From Paraspadella gotoi (lineage: Eukaryota > Chaetognatha), in contig CM119268.1 of NCBI GenBank assembly GCA_051294375.1, positions 10,114,370 through 10,178,369 of the forward strand: a DNA stretch of 64,000 nucleotides, read 5' to 3'. Shown here piece after piece: positions 13,275 to 24,685 of the stretch; the first letter of the stretch is position 1, and each line of letters begins with the position of its first letter. Both the position numbers and the translations under genes were made by a program. Below the pieces are notes generated by a model. It worked only from the letters and a program-made list of their open reading frames with translations, ran no database searches and was not told the DNA's origin.

Positions 13275-14729
13275 TCATTCTTTCCTGGAAGATTCGTCGG
13301 CGGAATTCGTTTCGAAAATTTCGTTAAACTGGTTCTCCTTTTCTCCTTCACCGTTGTGAGCCTCTTGAAGATTGTGAGAGAAACAATTGCGCCGTTTTTC
13401 GTCAGGTGACTTGTTGACGTTTCCATCCAAGACTCCGACGTTAGGATCGACTTCGATGAATATCTCTTTCAACTTAAATGAAAAAAAAAATTTGGTTCAG
13501 AGGTTTGAAAGTGATGCATCAGTGTTAAATATATGCACAAAAAGCATCAGCATTATCGCATGAGTTATGAACTTATGATCATTTTATACATAGACAGACA
13601 GAGAGAAAAATCAATAAGTGACTATATATAAACAAGTAAAGAAAACAAGACAAAAAGAAAAATAAATTAACCCGAGGAAATAATAATAGCCTAGCAGTAA
13701 TACTTTTAGAAATAATGATTCAATGATTTTACGTAATAACTTAAAACTTTTATCGGAAACTTCTCTCACCTTTGGCGACGTATCTCCGAGATCCAGGGAG
13801 ACTCGACTCTCGTAAAGCTTTCGGGATTTTCGCGGCGAGTCGGTCTCGTACGATGGAACTTGGGCACTGAGTTGAAAGGGCGCACCGAATTCATTCTGAG
13901 ACGCCACAGTTCGAAAATTAATTGGATTTTAAAAAAAAAGGATTACATGGAGAAAAAACCGCAGCCATTCGTGGTCATTTAGATTTTTGCATTCAAAAAA
14001 GTTGTGTCTATTTACAACATTATTAATCTTTTCATACTTTCTGTTTCATACTTAATACTTTTCATACATAAGAAAAATCAATTAACAAAAGTTTTGACCG
14101 ATTTTGACCTTATTTCCGACGACCTTTTTTTGGTTCCGGCGCAGATCGTCAACGTAAAACGATGACGGCGTCTCTTCCAGAACCACATGACGCTGTTTCG
14201 ATCTCGTCGTGTTTCCGGTCACGGGAGTAAGCTGCACCACCCGAGTAACAACCGCGGGAGGCTGCACTATTCGTTGTTCAGTAATCTGCATCGATTGATG
14301 GGCCAGATCTTCCTGCGGCGAACGAAGGACGGGCTTCAGCTGCACTCGATGCACTCTACTTGTTGCTGGCTTGGAGACGATAGCGGACTCGGTTTTGATC
14401 GAGATTCTTCCACCGCTGGCTCCGCCTAATTCAAATCCACCGCCGACGCGGCATCCGCCCTTTCGTCGTTCGGCCTCGCGATGCTGGCATCCTCTAGCGC
14501 CCACCACCGTCGCGCAGTCAGCGCAAATCGTCAGAGCGCCGTCGAAAGACTTTGGATTCGAGACGGCGACCGGGGTTTCTTGGATGACTGTTTGAGCGGC
14601 GGGTGCAGCTCCCGCTGGGGCGCCAACCGAGTTTGATTTCTTGTAGATTCTTCGCAGGGTCCGTTTGGTCGTGACGAGAGTAAGGGGCTGCAGGTAAGCG
14701 CTACGGAGTAGCACGTTTTGACCATCCAT
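13275..14729 (-). CDS. unrecognised gene, probably three exons
   Basis: An ATG-initiated open exon runs from 14729 and, if unspliced, stops at 14082 (215 residues). It contains CADC followed by C-x-H, a possible zinc-binding cluster. Two downstream exons, about 13895-13770 and 13472-13275, are joined in phase 0 (GTGAGA donor, ATTTAAG acceptor). They have no start codon of their own and end in a stop. The simplest model joins the first exon at a weak GTCAAA donor near 14100 to the 13895 acceptor, both phase 0, giving one gene. Alternatively there are two genes, the second lacking its 5' end. The deduced protein is hydrophilic with Ser/Lys/Arg patches; no family is recognised. Confidence 0.45.
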
Positions 14730-16009
14730 TTCATGACTTTATTGAAGATTATTTAATTTTAAACTTTTGAGTTTATTGGTTTAGTGTGAAGTTTCAATAA
14801 AAAGACGAGGGTGTTTTGCCGCTTACATGCTTCCCTTCCAAAAATATGTGGTATATAATTAATTAATTATATATCTTAAGTTTTTCTTATGATTTTAATC
14901 GATCTCCCGTCATTGTAACAAAGAGAGCTTGTCAAAGTCTTATTGCGCAGAATTCGAAAGTTTTGATTGATACAAGATGTCACGAGATGTTTAGACAAGA
15001 TTCCCAGATCGTCCCCGCATCACGAAGCCAAATTTTTATCAAATAAAAAAAAAGAAATGCTTGAGATGAATTTTATTTTTCTTTTGTTGAAAGTTCCAAA
15101 AGAGACATAAGCTTTGGATGAGTTTTTTTTTATTTTAGTTTTTTATTCTCACTTTTTTTTTATTTTTCTTAATGATTTTCGTGATCGTTTCTTTTAGTAG
15201 GATAGAGTTTTAGTCGTTTTCTTCAAGTAAACTTTTCACTTCAAACATCAACAAAGTCGTGGTTCTTGTCTTTCGTTGAAAAAATATTTGGAAAACGTCA
15301 CAATTAAAAAATCCAACTTTAAAGCAGCACACAAAATGAGCATCTCTTCAAATTTGTTTTTAACCGGCGAATTGCCATATAGTTTTAACGATATTCGAAC
15401 TTAATCACTTAGCTTCCCGTAAATGTTAATGATATACTTTTGGCTACGTTAAATTTATGTGACATGAAAGATAAATCAACTAGTTAGTTATTACAAAATT
15501 CAACATATAGCACTGGATTAAACATCGCAAGATTTAGACTTAGCGTTATAAGTCTGTCTTCGCTACCTAGCTGTTCAAAATGAACAAGTCCGAACTGAGA
15601 CTGTTACATGTCTCATGTCTATTGTCAAACTTCGATGTAAGAGCCGCGAGAAATCTTACTCTCGGAAAAATTAGGAATTTTATAAGTTCTTCTCAGAACA
15701 AAGACAAAATTGACCATGAAGCGTCATGTATTCAATTGACTATAATCGACCTATAATCTACCTCAAAAGTTTTATTAGTTTATAAATTAAAGACGAAAAA
15801 AAAAAAGAATCACAGAATATATTTCAAATTTTATATAACCATGTTGGCATAAAACAAAAAAAATGTGAATAAACATCGTCAAACAATTGATCGGCAATAA
15901 TGTTAGGGATATGGCTTGAGTGTTCTTTTTCAAAGGTTCTTGCAAGCAATTTCATTCATTATCTTCTCGTGTGGTTTACAATACAATGAATATTGAATAT
16001 AATGAAAAT

Positions 16010-16248
16010 CAGGGGCGGCGAGAGGGGGAACACCCGGGGGGGGGCCTGAGAAGAGAGAAAAAAAATAAGAAAAAGAAGAAAGAATAAGAAGAAAAAGTGT
16101 AAGAATTAAGAGAAGTTAGAAAATTATGGAGAGCGGGGGGGGGGGGGGTCGGCCAGGGGGCTAGTGGAGGGGCCTGTAATAAAAAATGAGGTAGGTATTT
16201 TTTATTAGTAGTTTATATATTTTAGAGCCATTTCTCTCGCCGCCCCTG
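16010..16248. mobile_element. miniature hAT-like inverted-repeat element (MITE)
   Basis: Perfect 15-bp terminal inverted repeats, CAGGGGCGGCGAGAG and its complement CTCTCGCCGCCCCTG, bound a 239-bp element with G-runs inside. Termini starting CAGGGGCGG are typical of hAT-type DNA transposons. The 8 bases on each side, ATGAAAAT and ATGACATT, match at 6 of 8 positions, as expected for a decayed 8-bp target duplication. No transposase frame is present. Confidence 0.8.
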
Positions 16249-17084
16249 ATGACATTATTGAGATGAAGAAAGAACAGTCAAATAATATCCCTGAGAATAA
16301 GACAAAAAAATATATATATATTCTAGTTTTTTTTAAAAATATGTACCATAAAAGATAACTATTACTGGCGAGGCACAATATAGCTCTATCACAGAACCGA
16401 CAATTGCCTTATATCATTTGAAAAGTTATCATTTTATAAAATTCTATAAAATTCTATAAAATACACCCATTTGAATATCTAGTAAGAATTCTCTTAAATC
16501 CTATAGAATTGATTGATTGATTGACCCATAAAAACTTAAAATAAAAAGATATATTATTTCGGTGAAAATTATGCATTTAAAATAAATTTTAATAAAAAAA
16601 ACACGTATTGCAATATATTAAACAAATTCTTTTACTACTGTTTTACAAATTACAAATACAATCTGTTTACATAATATACATACATCGCAGTTGGTACGCC
16701 TGAAGTTTGTGCGGAAGGAAGATTCGGGTGATAATCACTAAGGCGGGCCAGAATTTAACATTTTTTACAATATGAAATAGTCTGCAATAAAAGTCTTTTG
16801 TCCTTTTCAAACCAAATTGACTTATGATGTTAGATTTTTATTAAATTCATATATAAGAAATGCTGAAAAATTTTTTTAGGAAATTTAAATTTTTCAAAAT
16901 GGATTCTGATCACGATTAAAAAGTAAGATAACGGTTAGTATTACAAATTTTAAAAATTTTAATGAAAATAGGATGAAAACAAACAAACAAACCTAAAATT
17001 GACATTAACAAGGACAAAAATGTCTAAAAGGTTTCAAAGGATGTCCAAAAGAAGCGTCGGGAAATACCAATTGCGGTGACTCAA

Positions 17085-17270
17085 AAATAAGAATAACAAC
17101 AACAAATACGTATTTACATTGGCTGAAAAAGGTCAGCCATAACAAGGTCATTCTGTTTGGATACGAACTTTCATTCTTATTGACCACTACGGGTCACAAA
17201 GTACAAAGACTTCGTCGTCGTCTTCGTTATTATATTCGTCGTCGTCGTCGTCTTTGTTCGAATCATTTGT
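17085..17270 (-). repeat. about 190-bp dispersed repeat, inverted relative to the copy at 26800
   Basis: Shares a block containing TTGGCTGAAAAAGGTCAGCC and CACTACGGGTCACAAAGTAC, followed by TCG-rich microsatellite and TTTGTTCGAATCATTT, with 26800-27000 in opposite orientation. It is a short interspersed or miniature element of unknown class. Confidence 0.7.
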
Positions 17271-17655
17271 GCTCCAAAAATTCAATAAATTTGATAGTTT
17301 TTGTTAATTTTCTTAGACAAATCATTAAAAATTTACAAAGTTGTAATAATAACCACCATCTAACTTTTTAATCTCTATCAGAATCCGATAAAAATAATTA
17401 AAATTTAAAAAAAAAAATTGACATTATATAGTATTTGGATAATATAAAATAGCTTCCATAAGATAAATCTTTTTTTTTATTTTCACGATCTTTAATTAAC
17501 ACATTAACAATATTTATACCGGACTTCTGTTAGTTTTAAACCTATTCCGCCTTTATAATCACACATCAAACAATACACAATTACACATCACTCAATCGCA
17601 TCAATACTCAGTTTCTTTACAATTTTCTTTCCATAATAACTGAAGTAATTGACAA

Positions 17656-18757
17656 TTATTTTTGACCGATGCCCGACTGCTGCAAAATTTGTTGAAGAAC
17701 GTCGCCCCTTCCTCCTCCTTCGGTCTCCATGAGATCATCCGTGGAAAGAGGATCTTGCTTGGAGATCGCCGAGTGGGTAGAGTCGGTGGAGAGTGGGGTC
17801 CGGCTCAACTCCGCCTCTATTTTCAAATTTTGCTGAATATAACGGATTTTTTCCAAGGATTCCCGCGAGTGTTCCTCCCGTCTCTCTTCTTCTTTTACGC
17901 GAGCTTCGGGCCTCCCGCCATTTTCCCCCCCTTTTTTCTTTGTAACGCCTTTTCCAACTCTAGCGCCCTCGCTACTATTTCCGTCGCCTTCCGCCGCAGA
18001 GCCGCCGCTCGCAAAGTTAGCAGCGGTAGCGCCGAAGAAGCCGGCGTCGAGCAGTCCTTGGAAGGAAGCGCTATCGAGAAGGACGGCGCTAGTTGTCGTC
18101 GGGACGGCGTAGCCTGCCGCGCCGAAATTACCCGCGGATTGCTGCTGCTGCGGCGGCTGAGACATCAAACCTAAATCGCCGCTGCTTAGCATTTCCGTTG
18201 AGAGACCGATTCCCTGCGGCAGCGAGAAAATTATATTTTAAAAAAAAAAATAGCGTTGAGGCAGCGTCGAAAATTGACGGTTGGGATGACTCGCCTGCGC
18301 CAATAGCGGATCTCCGTCGAAATCGGCCTCGCCGATGGGCGACAACGCAACCGGATTTTGCGTCACAATGGGTTCCGGAAAAGCCGGAATGTAAGACAGC
18401 GAAGCGTATTCGGTCGACGCACCTGTACAAGAATGAATGAGTGAATGAATGAATGTATATAAATTATAAAATTTATATGTATATTATACAATATACATGT
18501 ATGTATAAATGAATGAATTAATTTTTTAAACTGTTAATGTTACTTGTAAAAAAATGTTAATTTCTATGCAGAAAAAAACTGACCGACGTTTGGAGGATTG
18601 AAAAGCGGACGAGTTGCGAATTCGTCGTCAGAACAAAGTTGAGCGTAGCCAGAGGCTGTTGGTCCTAAAAAACAAATTAAGATGAAAAAAAAAAAGCATA
18701 ATTTTTTTTCTGAGGACAGAAAAATGAATAATAGCTTACGGGCCATTCATTGAATGG

Positions 18758-18794
<37 letters not shown>

Positions 18795-21746
18795 TGAATC
18801 TATTATTTCGTCAGTCACCGACTGAAGCCGTTGCTTCCGTCTTGAGATGTCCTTGTAATCTCCGAATCTCCGGCATGTAGAGGGCCTCTCCTTCGTCCAC
18901 AATTGGCAGTCCCACGTCCTCTAGGGTCAAGCTTCCCATCCCAGCTGTGTCAGGAGACGTTGGCTCGTCGCTCTGGATAAAATTTTGAAGTTTTTCACAA
19001 ACGAAGTATATTTAATTATTTAATTTTTTATACACGTTGAATTAAGAAAATCTTTAACATTGATGTACCGAGGAAGCCCGGTGTCTCCTCCCGACTAATT
19101 TTGTTCTGTAAAAAGTAGGCGGAAATCCACCGGTGGGCTCGACGCTGGCAAGAAATCGCAAAAAAAAAAGACCGATAAATATCTTGCAAAGTCAAGTAGA
19201 TTTCGCACTTATATACCGTAGTATAAGAAACGGACATTCAAAACAAAAGAGTGACTTACTCGTGTAACAACTTTTGCCGCTTCCTCCTCAGCTGCTCGTC
19301 TTCGTAAGAATCATTAGGAACGTAACTCCATTTATATTGCATTGATTCGCTCGTTGACCTCAAAGATAAACCAAAATAATACTTGATTCAAGGCGCAAAG
19401 TATACAATCATCCCCATAATTGTTTTACTATAATTGTGTTCCTATTTTGCTCTATGGTTGTGAAGTAAAGACTTTTTTAGCTAGAGTAGAGAGTAGAGTA
19501 GTAGAGTAGTAGAGTAGAGACATGAACAAGCTCAATGTAGCTATCAATGTTGGCGTACAAAAGATCTTTGGATTTAATTAATTTTTCTGTTTTTTTTTTT
19601 TTTGTTTTAGACCTAGTCTTGCTATTGACTGTACTGAATCAACCATATTGAACTCGAAATAAAACTCATATAACATTAAGATGATTCAGATTCGCATCGG
19701 TTCTATAGTGTAACGGTTAGCACCCAGGACTCTGAATCCTGTAATCCGAGTTCGAATCTCGGTAGAACCTGTAATTCCATTTACAACGCAAAACTCTAAA
19801 CCGTTGACGCCGCGTTTGATTTCGTGAAGATGAAACTCACAGGTCTTTTTTTTTCCTTAAAGTGATGTAAACGTCGACGGGATCTCGAATGAGTTGATCT
19901 TTGTAGGGAGGAGACCTAAAGACAATCGCCACCTGATGGTGAACGTCGCGCTCCGTGAAACGACCTTTCTGCTCCCAAACGGGAAAATTTCTGAGATGGA
20001 GAGGGAAAGCGTTGAAAAAGAGACCATGTGTGAAACAGAGATCAAAAGAAAGAAAAACTTACTCTTTGTCGTATTCTGTGAATACGATTTCGATCTCATC
20101 TTTTTTAACTTTTTCGCAAAGAAGGATGATCTCTTCTTCGCGACCGCAGCCTCTGCCAAAAAAAAAAAAGAAAAAAAAAAAAAAGAAAACTTATTTATAT
20201 CATCGCAGGCACCAAAATCAAATCGGATCGGAGTCTCGGGCGATCTCCGCGGAAATGGAATCGCCGAATCTTGATTGATTAAGCATGGAACCGGAAACGA
20301 CCAATCAGCTTGCAGATTTTTCAGTCCCTGAGGCTGAGTAAGACTTCATAAAAATCGTACGTCTATATATCTTTGAAATTAACTTTAACGTTCGACGTCA
20401 TTAATCGATACATAAATTTAACCAATGACAAAGCTGTTAAAAATCAAAGCAAGAAGTATTACAGAAAGCAGATTACAAATTTTATATTGAACAGTTAATA
20501 CCTGGCCGGACCATGGTGACGTCCTATTCTAGTGATCACCAATTCTGGATTGGATTTTCGATCCAAAATCGGCTCCGTCACGACCGGAGGAACGATCACG
20601 TTGTACCGACCCTCGCCGTTTGGAAGGAAAGCCTGAGGTTAGAGAGAGTTGAGATGCAGGGAAGGGAAGAAAAAAGATGAGTTGAATAAGAACGGAGAAA
20701 ACAAAGATGGAAGGGAAGAAGTAATTCTTACTGAATCAAAAATCACGATAGTTTATACGTAGACGACTGCAATAATTTTTTTTCTAAACATACAAGAATT
20801 ACAAGGCTCTTTTTTGAGTCACAGTCCTGAAAATGAAATTCCAGAAAAATATCGTCGACTACCTGGAAAGCAATCCGGATCTCATTAAGATTGATAGAGT
20901 TTAGATCTTTGGCGTGGACAAAACCAGTTTGAAAAGGGTCTACCCGGAGTTTTTGCCTTTTCTCCAATGATTCCGCTATGTCTCTCTTCTTGACGCACTG
21001 AATTCCCAGATTTGGAAAGGACACAAATGATTCCCCTGTTCGGACTTTCAACGTGCAAACGCCATCTGCATAAGTTAAATTTTTTTTATTGAAAAAAAAA
21101 ATTTTGAGTCTGGGGACAAAGGAGCTAAGTGGGGCTGAAGATGACTATCCCTAACTTCTAAGACCCCCACTAGCAGCCATGGAACGGGTCCCTGGGCCCG
21201 GAAGCAGGCTTGAGGGTTTTCCACGCCCCCAAGACGGCTTACGGCCGTCTTCACACTTCCCGAAGGGAAGGTACCGGGTTGGGATTGAACCCGATACCTA
21301 GTGGGCATGAGCTGATGGCTTTATTCAATGAGCCACCGGGTCACGACTGAAGGTGTCATGCTTAGAGGCGGGGTGAACTTTGCTATGCCCGACTACAAGT
21401 CTTCAACCCACCTTTGCAGTTTTTGCCAACCAGGTTGTGCGGATGTGGTCGCTGCCTTCTGGATTCGGACGTTACGCAGGAAACCACAATCACCGCAGGA
21501 CCTGAGTTAGTAAAAGAAAAAAAAGGGAGATAACTCAGAAGTTGGCAAAATTGCATTAGGATCTGTCTACTGACCAACAGCGTCGACGAGTCGTATAGTA
21601 GGGTAACACTTGTTTTCCTCCGTGTAGTTCCTGCCAGGTATGCTGCCAGCGTAGCGTCCTTCGCACTCGTAGCGGAAGCGGCACCGAGACTTGGGCTGTT
21701 CTACCACTTCCAGCGAAGGTTTCGAAGGACCGATCGGATGCACCAT
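17656..21746 (-). CDS. Rel/NF-kB family transcription factor (Rel gene C, full RHD, no ankyrin repeats)
   Basis: Twelve exons: 21746-21575, 21501-21412, 21065-20863, 20632-20502, 20152-20063, 19990-19841, 19358-19260, 19144-19069, 18972-18819, 18664-18584, 18422-18295, 18213-17656. All phases agree, giving 643 residues. The N-terminal Rel domain carries the intact DNA-recognition loop (RCRFRYECEGRYAGSIPG), then HPHNLVGKNC and the linker AFLPNGEG. The dimerisation (IPT) domain includes EIILLCEKVKKD, WEQKGRF and VHHQVAIVFRSPPY. A nuclear localisation signal RRKRQK follows at the canonical place. The remaining roughly 300 residues hold LEDVGLP, Gln-rich runs and STDDLMETE, as in a transactivation region. 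There are no ankyrin repeats, so it is Rel/Dorsal-type rather than p105-type. The 18295 donor is GC (CAG|GCGAGT). It binds kB sites and acts in the nucleus downstream of Toll/MyD88. Confidence 0.95.
19699..19770 (+). tRNA. tRNA-Gln (anticodon CUG)
   Basis: 72 bases fold as a complete cloverleaf. The acceptor stem is GGTTCTA/TAGAACC with discriminator T. The A box is in TAGTGTAACGGTTAG. The anticodon stem CAGGA/TCCTG encloses the loop CTCTGAA, with anticodon CTG at 19732-19734. The B box is GTTCGAATCTC. There is no intron and no encoded CCA, as usual for nuclear tRNA genes. It sits antisense within the intron between exons 6 and 7 of Rel gene C. Confidence 0.97.
21172..21378 (-). mobile_element. 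tRNA-derived SINE, copy 1
   Basis: About 200 bp nearly identical to 52637-52833. On the minus strand the 5' part reads like a tRNA: GGTGGCTCATTGAATAAAG (A-box-like), then GGGTTCAATCCC (perfect B box). The non-tRNA body contains GGCCGT and GGGTTTTCC blocks. It lies in the intron between exons 2 and 3 of Rel gene C, starting about 35 bp from the donor. Confidence 0.8.
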
Positions 21747-22170
21747 TTTATAACCAAATTACGAATCAAAATAAGAGGCCTTTAAACTTTTGGCGGGGAG
21801 GAACGCTTGGTTGTGGAGTTTGCGTTGGCGCGGTTTTTAGTCCAAAGTGTCATTGATGAAACTGATTTTCGAGGGAAACGGCATGTGGAAAGAACGAAAG
21901 CAGTTATCGAGAAAGGTCCTGCAACATGTCTTTGTAGCATATGTTTATGAGGTAAATTTATTAATCGCTTGGTCAAACTGTTAATAATGAAAAAAAAATT
22001 AAATTCTTTTCAAATTTTAAAAAACAACAACAACAACACAAAAAAGTTATCATCGAATTAATCAATTTTAATATCACAGTTTAAGGGAAAAAAAGTATTT
22101 ATTGATATAAAATATGAAAGTAAAGTGTTTGTATCGTATGGTACGGTGGGACATATAAAAGTTTCGTATG

Positions 22171-23119
22171 TCAATTCAAGTTTTTGATTGGCTCCGATAC
22201 AACTGGAGGAACGATCATTCGATAAAAACCCTCACGATCGGGAAGAAAAGCCTAAGATTAGGAAATAGAATGGGTTTTAACAAACATTTTAATACTAAAC
22301 TGTAAGGGAAACCATGAACGATATTGATACCTGGAAACAGAGCCGGACCTCATTTGGATTTATTAAGCTGGGATCTGTTGCGAATCCAGTCTGGAAAGGA
22401 TCGACCCGAATCTCCTCTCGCTTTTCGAGAGATTTGTCGAATTGTTCTCTCTTGATGTACTGGATTTCCAAATTGGGAAAGGACACCAAGGAAGAACCAT
22501 TCCGGACTTTCATCGTGCAAACTCCGTCTTGTCCGCAATGTTTCCCAACCAGGTTGTGCGGATGCGGACGCGGTTTTTCGTGCTCAGAAGTCACACAGGA
22601 AACCACTATCACAACTGGACCTGACCATGATTATTAACTAATGTGAAGAATATGTACGCGCAAAATAGGTTTATTACAGTAAAAGCATGCGGACTATGGC
22701 AATAGCCGGGTTGCCTGTGATGCCCATTGGGATGGGGCACCTCAATGTTGTTTTTCGGTGACGCATCCAGTCACTGGCGCAGTTACCCTAGGACGGTCTC
22801 GCTTTGCCAACAGAGAGGGAAGTCGTTAGGACTGTGGATGGAGATTAACGCCTGGGATGGTGAGTTCCCCCTCTGAGCCAATGGTATTGGCTGAACGATC
22901 ACGGACGTTAGGTGGTGTGAATATACCACCACAGGACACAATTAAGTTCTCACCGACAGCGTTGACGAGACGGATTGTGGGAAAGGTTTTATTTTGCTCA
23001 GTACAATTTCTTCCGAGTAAAGAGCTAGAAAAGTGACCCACGTATTCCCTGTAAAACGGCCACATAGACTTTGGTTGCTCCACCACTTCAATCGAGACGT
23101 TTGAAAGCGGGAGTTCCAT
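22171..23119 (-). CDS. truncated Rel-homology protein (Rel gene B, DNA-binding half only)
   Basis: Three exons, 23119-22954, 22620-22331 and 22251-22171, all in phase, encode 178 residues. Splice positions match those of Rel gene C, and the second exon equals exons 2 plus 3 of gene C fused. The fold-defining segments are kept (EVVEQPKS, TIRLVNAVG, HPHNLVGKHC, NPNEVRLCFQ, PPVVSEPI). The recognition loop reads WPFYREYVGHFSSSLLGRN in place of CRFRYECEGRYAGSIPGRN, so the Arg, Arg, Tyr, Cys and Glu that contact DNA are replaced. The protein stops at NLN just after the linker, with no IPT dimerisation domain and no nuclear signal. The open frame shows no frameshift or internal stop. It is either a recently decayed duplicate or a retained decoy/inhibitor. 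It lies 424 bp upstream of gene C on the same strand. Confidence 0.88.
22680..22940. repeat. GC-rich insertion in intron 1 of Rel gene B
   Basis: About 260 bases of moderately GC-rich sequence (CCGGGTTGCC, GGGATGGGGCAC, CCCCCTCTGAGCC) stand out against the AT-rich intron. It looks like an interspersed element, but no second copy is present in the window to define its ends. Confidence 0.4.
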
Positions 23120-23252
23120 TGTTTAGACTTTAGTTTTTATTCTTACCTGAAACTGAATGAGATTGAAAGAAAAAAGTATGTGGAATTTGAAAAATTGTAA
23201 ACAGATTATAGTCACTAGAGCGTAGTGAAAGTTACATACGGAAATTCTAAAA

Positions 23253-23800
23253 GTCAATTATGAACAACATATCATCAGTGAACATTAATTTGTAAAAAAA
23301 ATTAATTTTATGTTTTTTAATTTTCGCAGTAGGCTATATTTATATATAGTACTATCCTTATAAAATAAAAAAAATTTAAAATAGGCTTTTTTTAATTTTG
23401 ATTGCAGATTTGAATCCTTGTCAAAAGTTGATAAAATAAAATATAAATCATTTTTAAAAATTCTTTCATTAAGTGGATTAAAAATTAAAAAAAACTATAT
23501 TTAATATATAAAAAATAAATTTTCAGCTTAAAATATAGCTTTTTCTAATTTTTGACCCACTTAATGAAGGAATTTTTCAAAAAGAGTTATATTTCTTTTT
23601 ATCAACTTTTTATGACGAATCCAAATCTGCAAAAAAATCTTAGAAAAAACTTTTTTGAAATTTTAACATTTATTGGATTAGTACTAGTATAAATTTGGCC
23701 TACTGCTTATATTGTAAAATTTATTAAAAATTTTTTTATTACACAAATGTTCATTAGTATAATGTTGTTCGTTCCTGACTTTTAAAATTTTAATTAAAGT
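23253..23800. repeat. AT-rich dispersed repeat, copy 2
   Basis: Matches 1-290 and then 800-1080, lacking the middle roughly 500 bases of copy 1. It is located just upstream of Rel gene B. Confidence 0.75.
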
Positions 23801-24685
23801 TAAATTTAGAAATTTTACTACGCCTTAATAGTCACGGTTCTTTAGTGCTGGCGATGAGACAGATACAATGACAGACTTAATGGGTTCGTAATGCTAAGAT
23901 AAATAAAATGGTAAATTTGTAGGACTTTGAAATTTACATTTCTCCAAATGTATTTCAATATCAATTATTATTATTATGTGTTTTGAGCAATATCTTATTG
24001 CTGTTAAATATTTTTTGGCTGTAAGTCAGGTTGACAACCCCATGGGAAAATAAATAAGTTTTTTTATTCGTTATTATTATTTGCTTGTCTGTCATTGTAT
24101 AATGCCTCAAAATATGAGGGCAATGAATAAAAAAAAAAACCTTTGAATTGCCCGAGTCGGTTACTATTTTATGTATCACATTTCGACGAATTGATGGTAT
24201 AAAAATGGAGTAATTTAAAATGTAATCACCATGTAAATGTATATATATTATATAAGCCATTGTAAAAATATCTATTTCAGAGGTTTCCTGTGGAATTACA
24301 TATTGACAATCTTTTGTGTCTACACTATCAGAATTCGAACCCCTTAATGAAAGGCAAACAATAAAAAACGTTAAGATATTAAATTCCAAGTTCAAAAAAA
24401 TAATGTCAGGAACGATTTGAAATAAACGATTTTGGTAATTAATATAATTAACATTTTAATTTTAAAAAACATTTTGTGCTCATTAAGATATATTTTGATT
24501 TATATTTTTTTATTAATTATACAAATTTTTTTAATAGTTCCCACAAAATATAACTTACTTACAATATAATAATATCTTACATACTATATTGTTTTATAAG
24601 CAAAAAATAATTTTCAATATTATTAAATTCAAGAAAAACCTCGGGTATAAAAATTAATATCCGATATATCTAATTCGAAATACTG
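23801..24685. other. AT-rich spacer between Rel genes A and B
   Basis: No exon seen. The 144-residue open frame at 23961-24395 (-) is AT-rich, rich in Ile, Asn and Tyr, and lacks any motif. I regard it as fortuitous. Confidence 0.5.

Larger units (their letters stand above)
14740..17655. other. AT-rich intergenic region with a MITE and a dispersed repeat
   Basis: No exon identified over almost 3 kb between the unknown gene at 14729 and the 3' end of Rel gene C. It contains a miniature hAT-like element (16010-16248) and one copy of a roughly 190-bp repeat (about 17085-17270). Otherwise it is simple AT-rich sequence, with a TCG-rich microsatellite near 17210-17255. Confidence 0.6.

Noticed and set aside
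18720-18800. (TCAA)n run considered as CRISPR-like or satellite
   Set aside because: It is a simple tetranucleotide microsatellite without spacers, in a Rel C intron.
23961-24395. 144-residue minus-strand open frame between Rel A and Rel B
   Set aside because: Strongly AT-coded composition, no homology signal and no splice partners.
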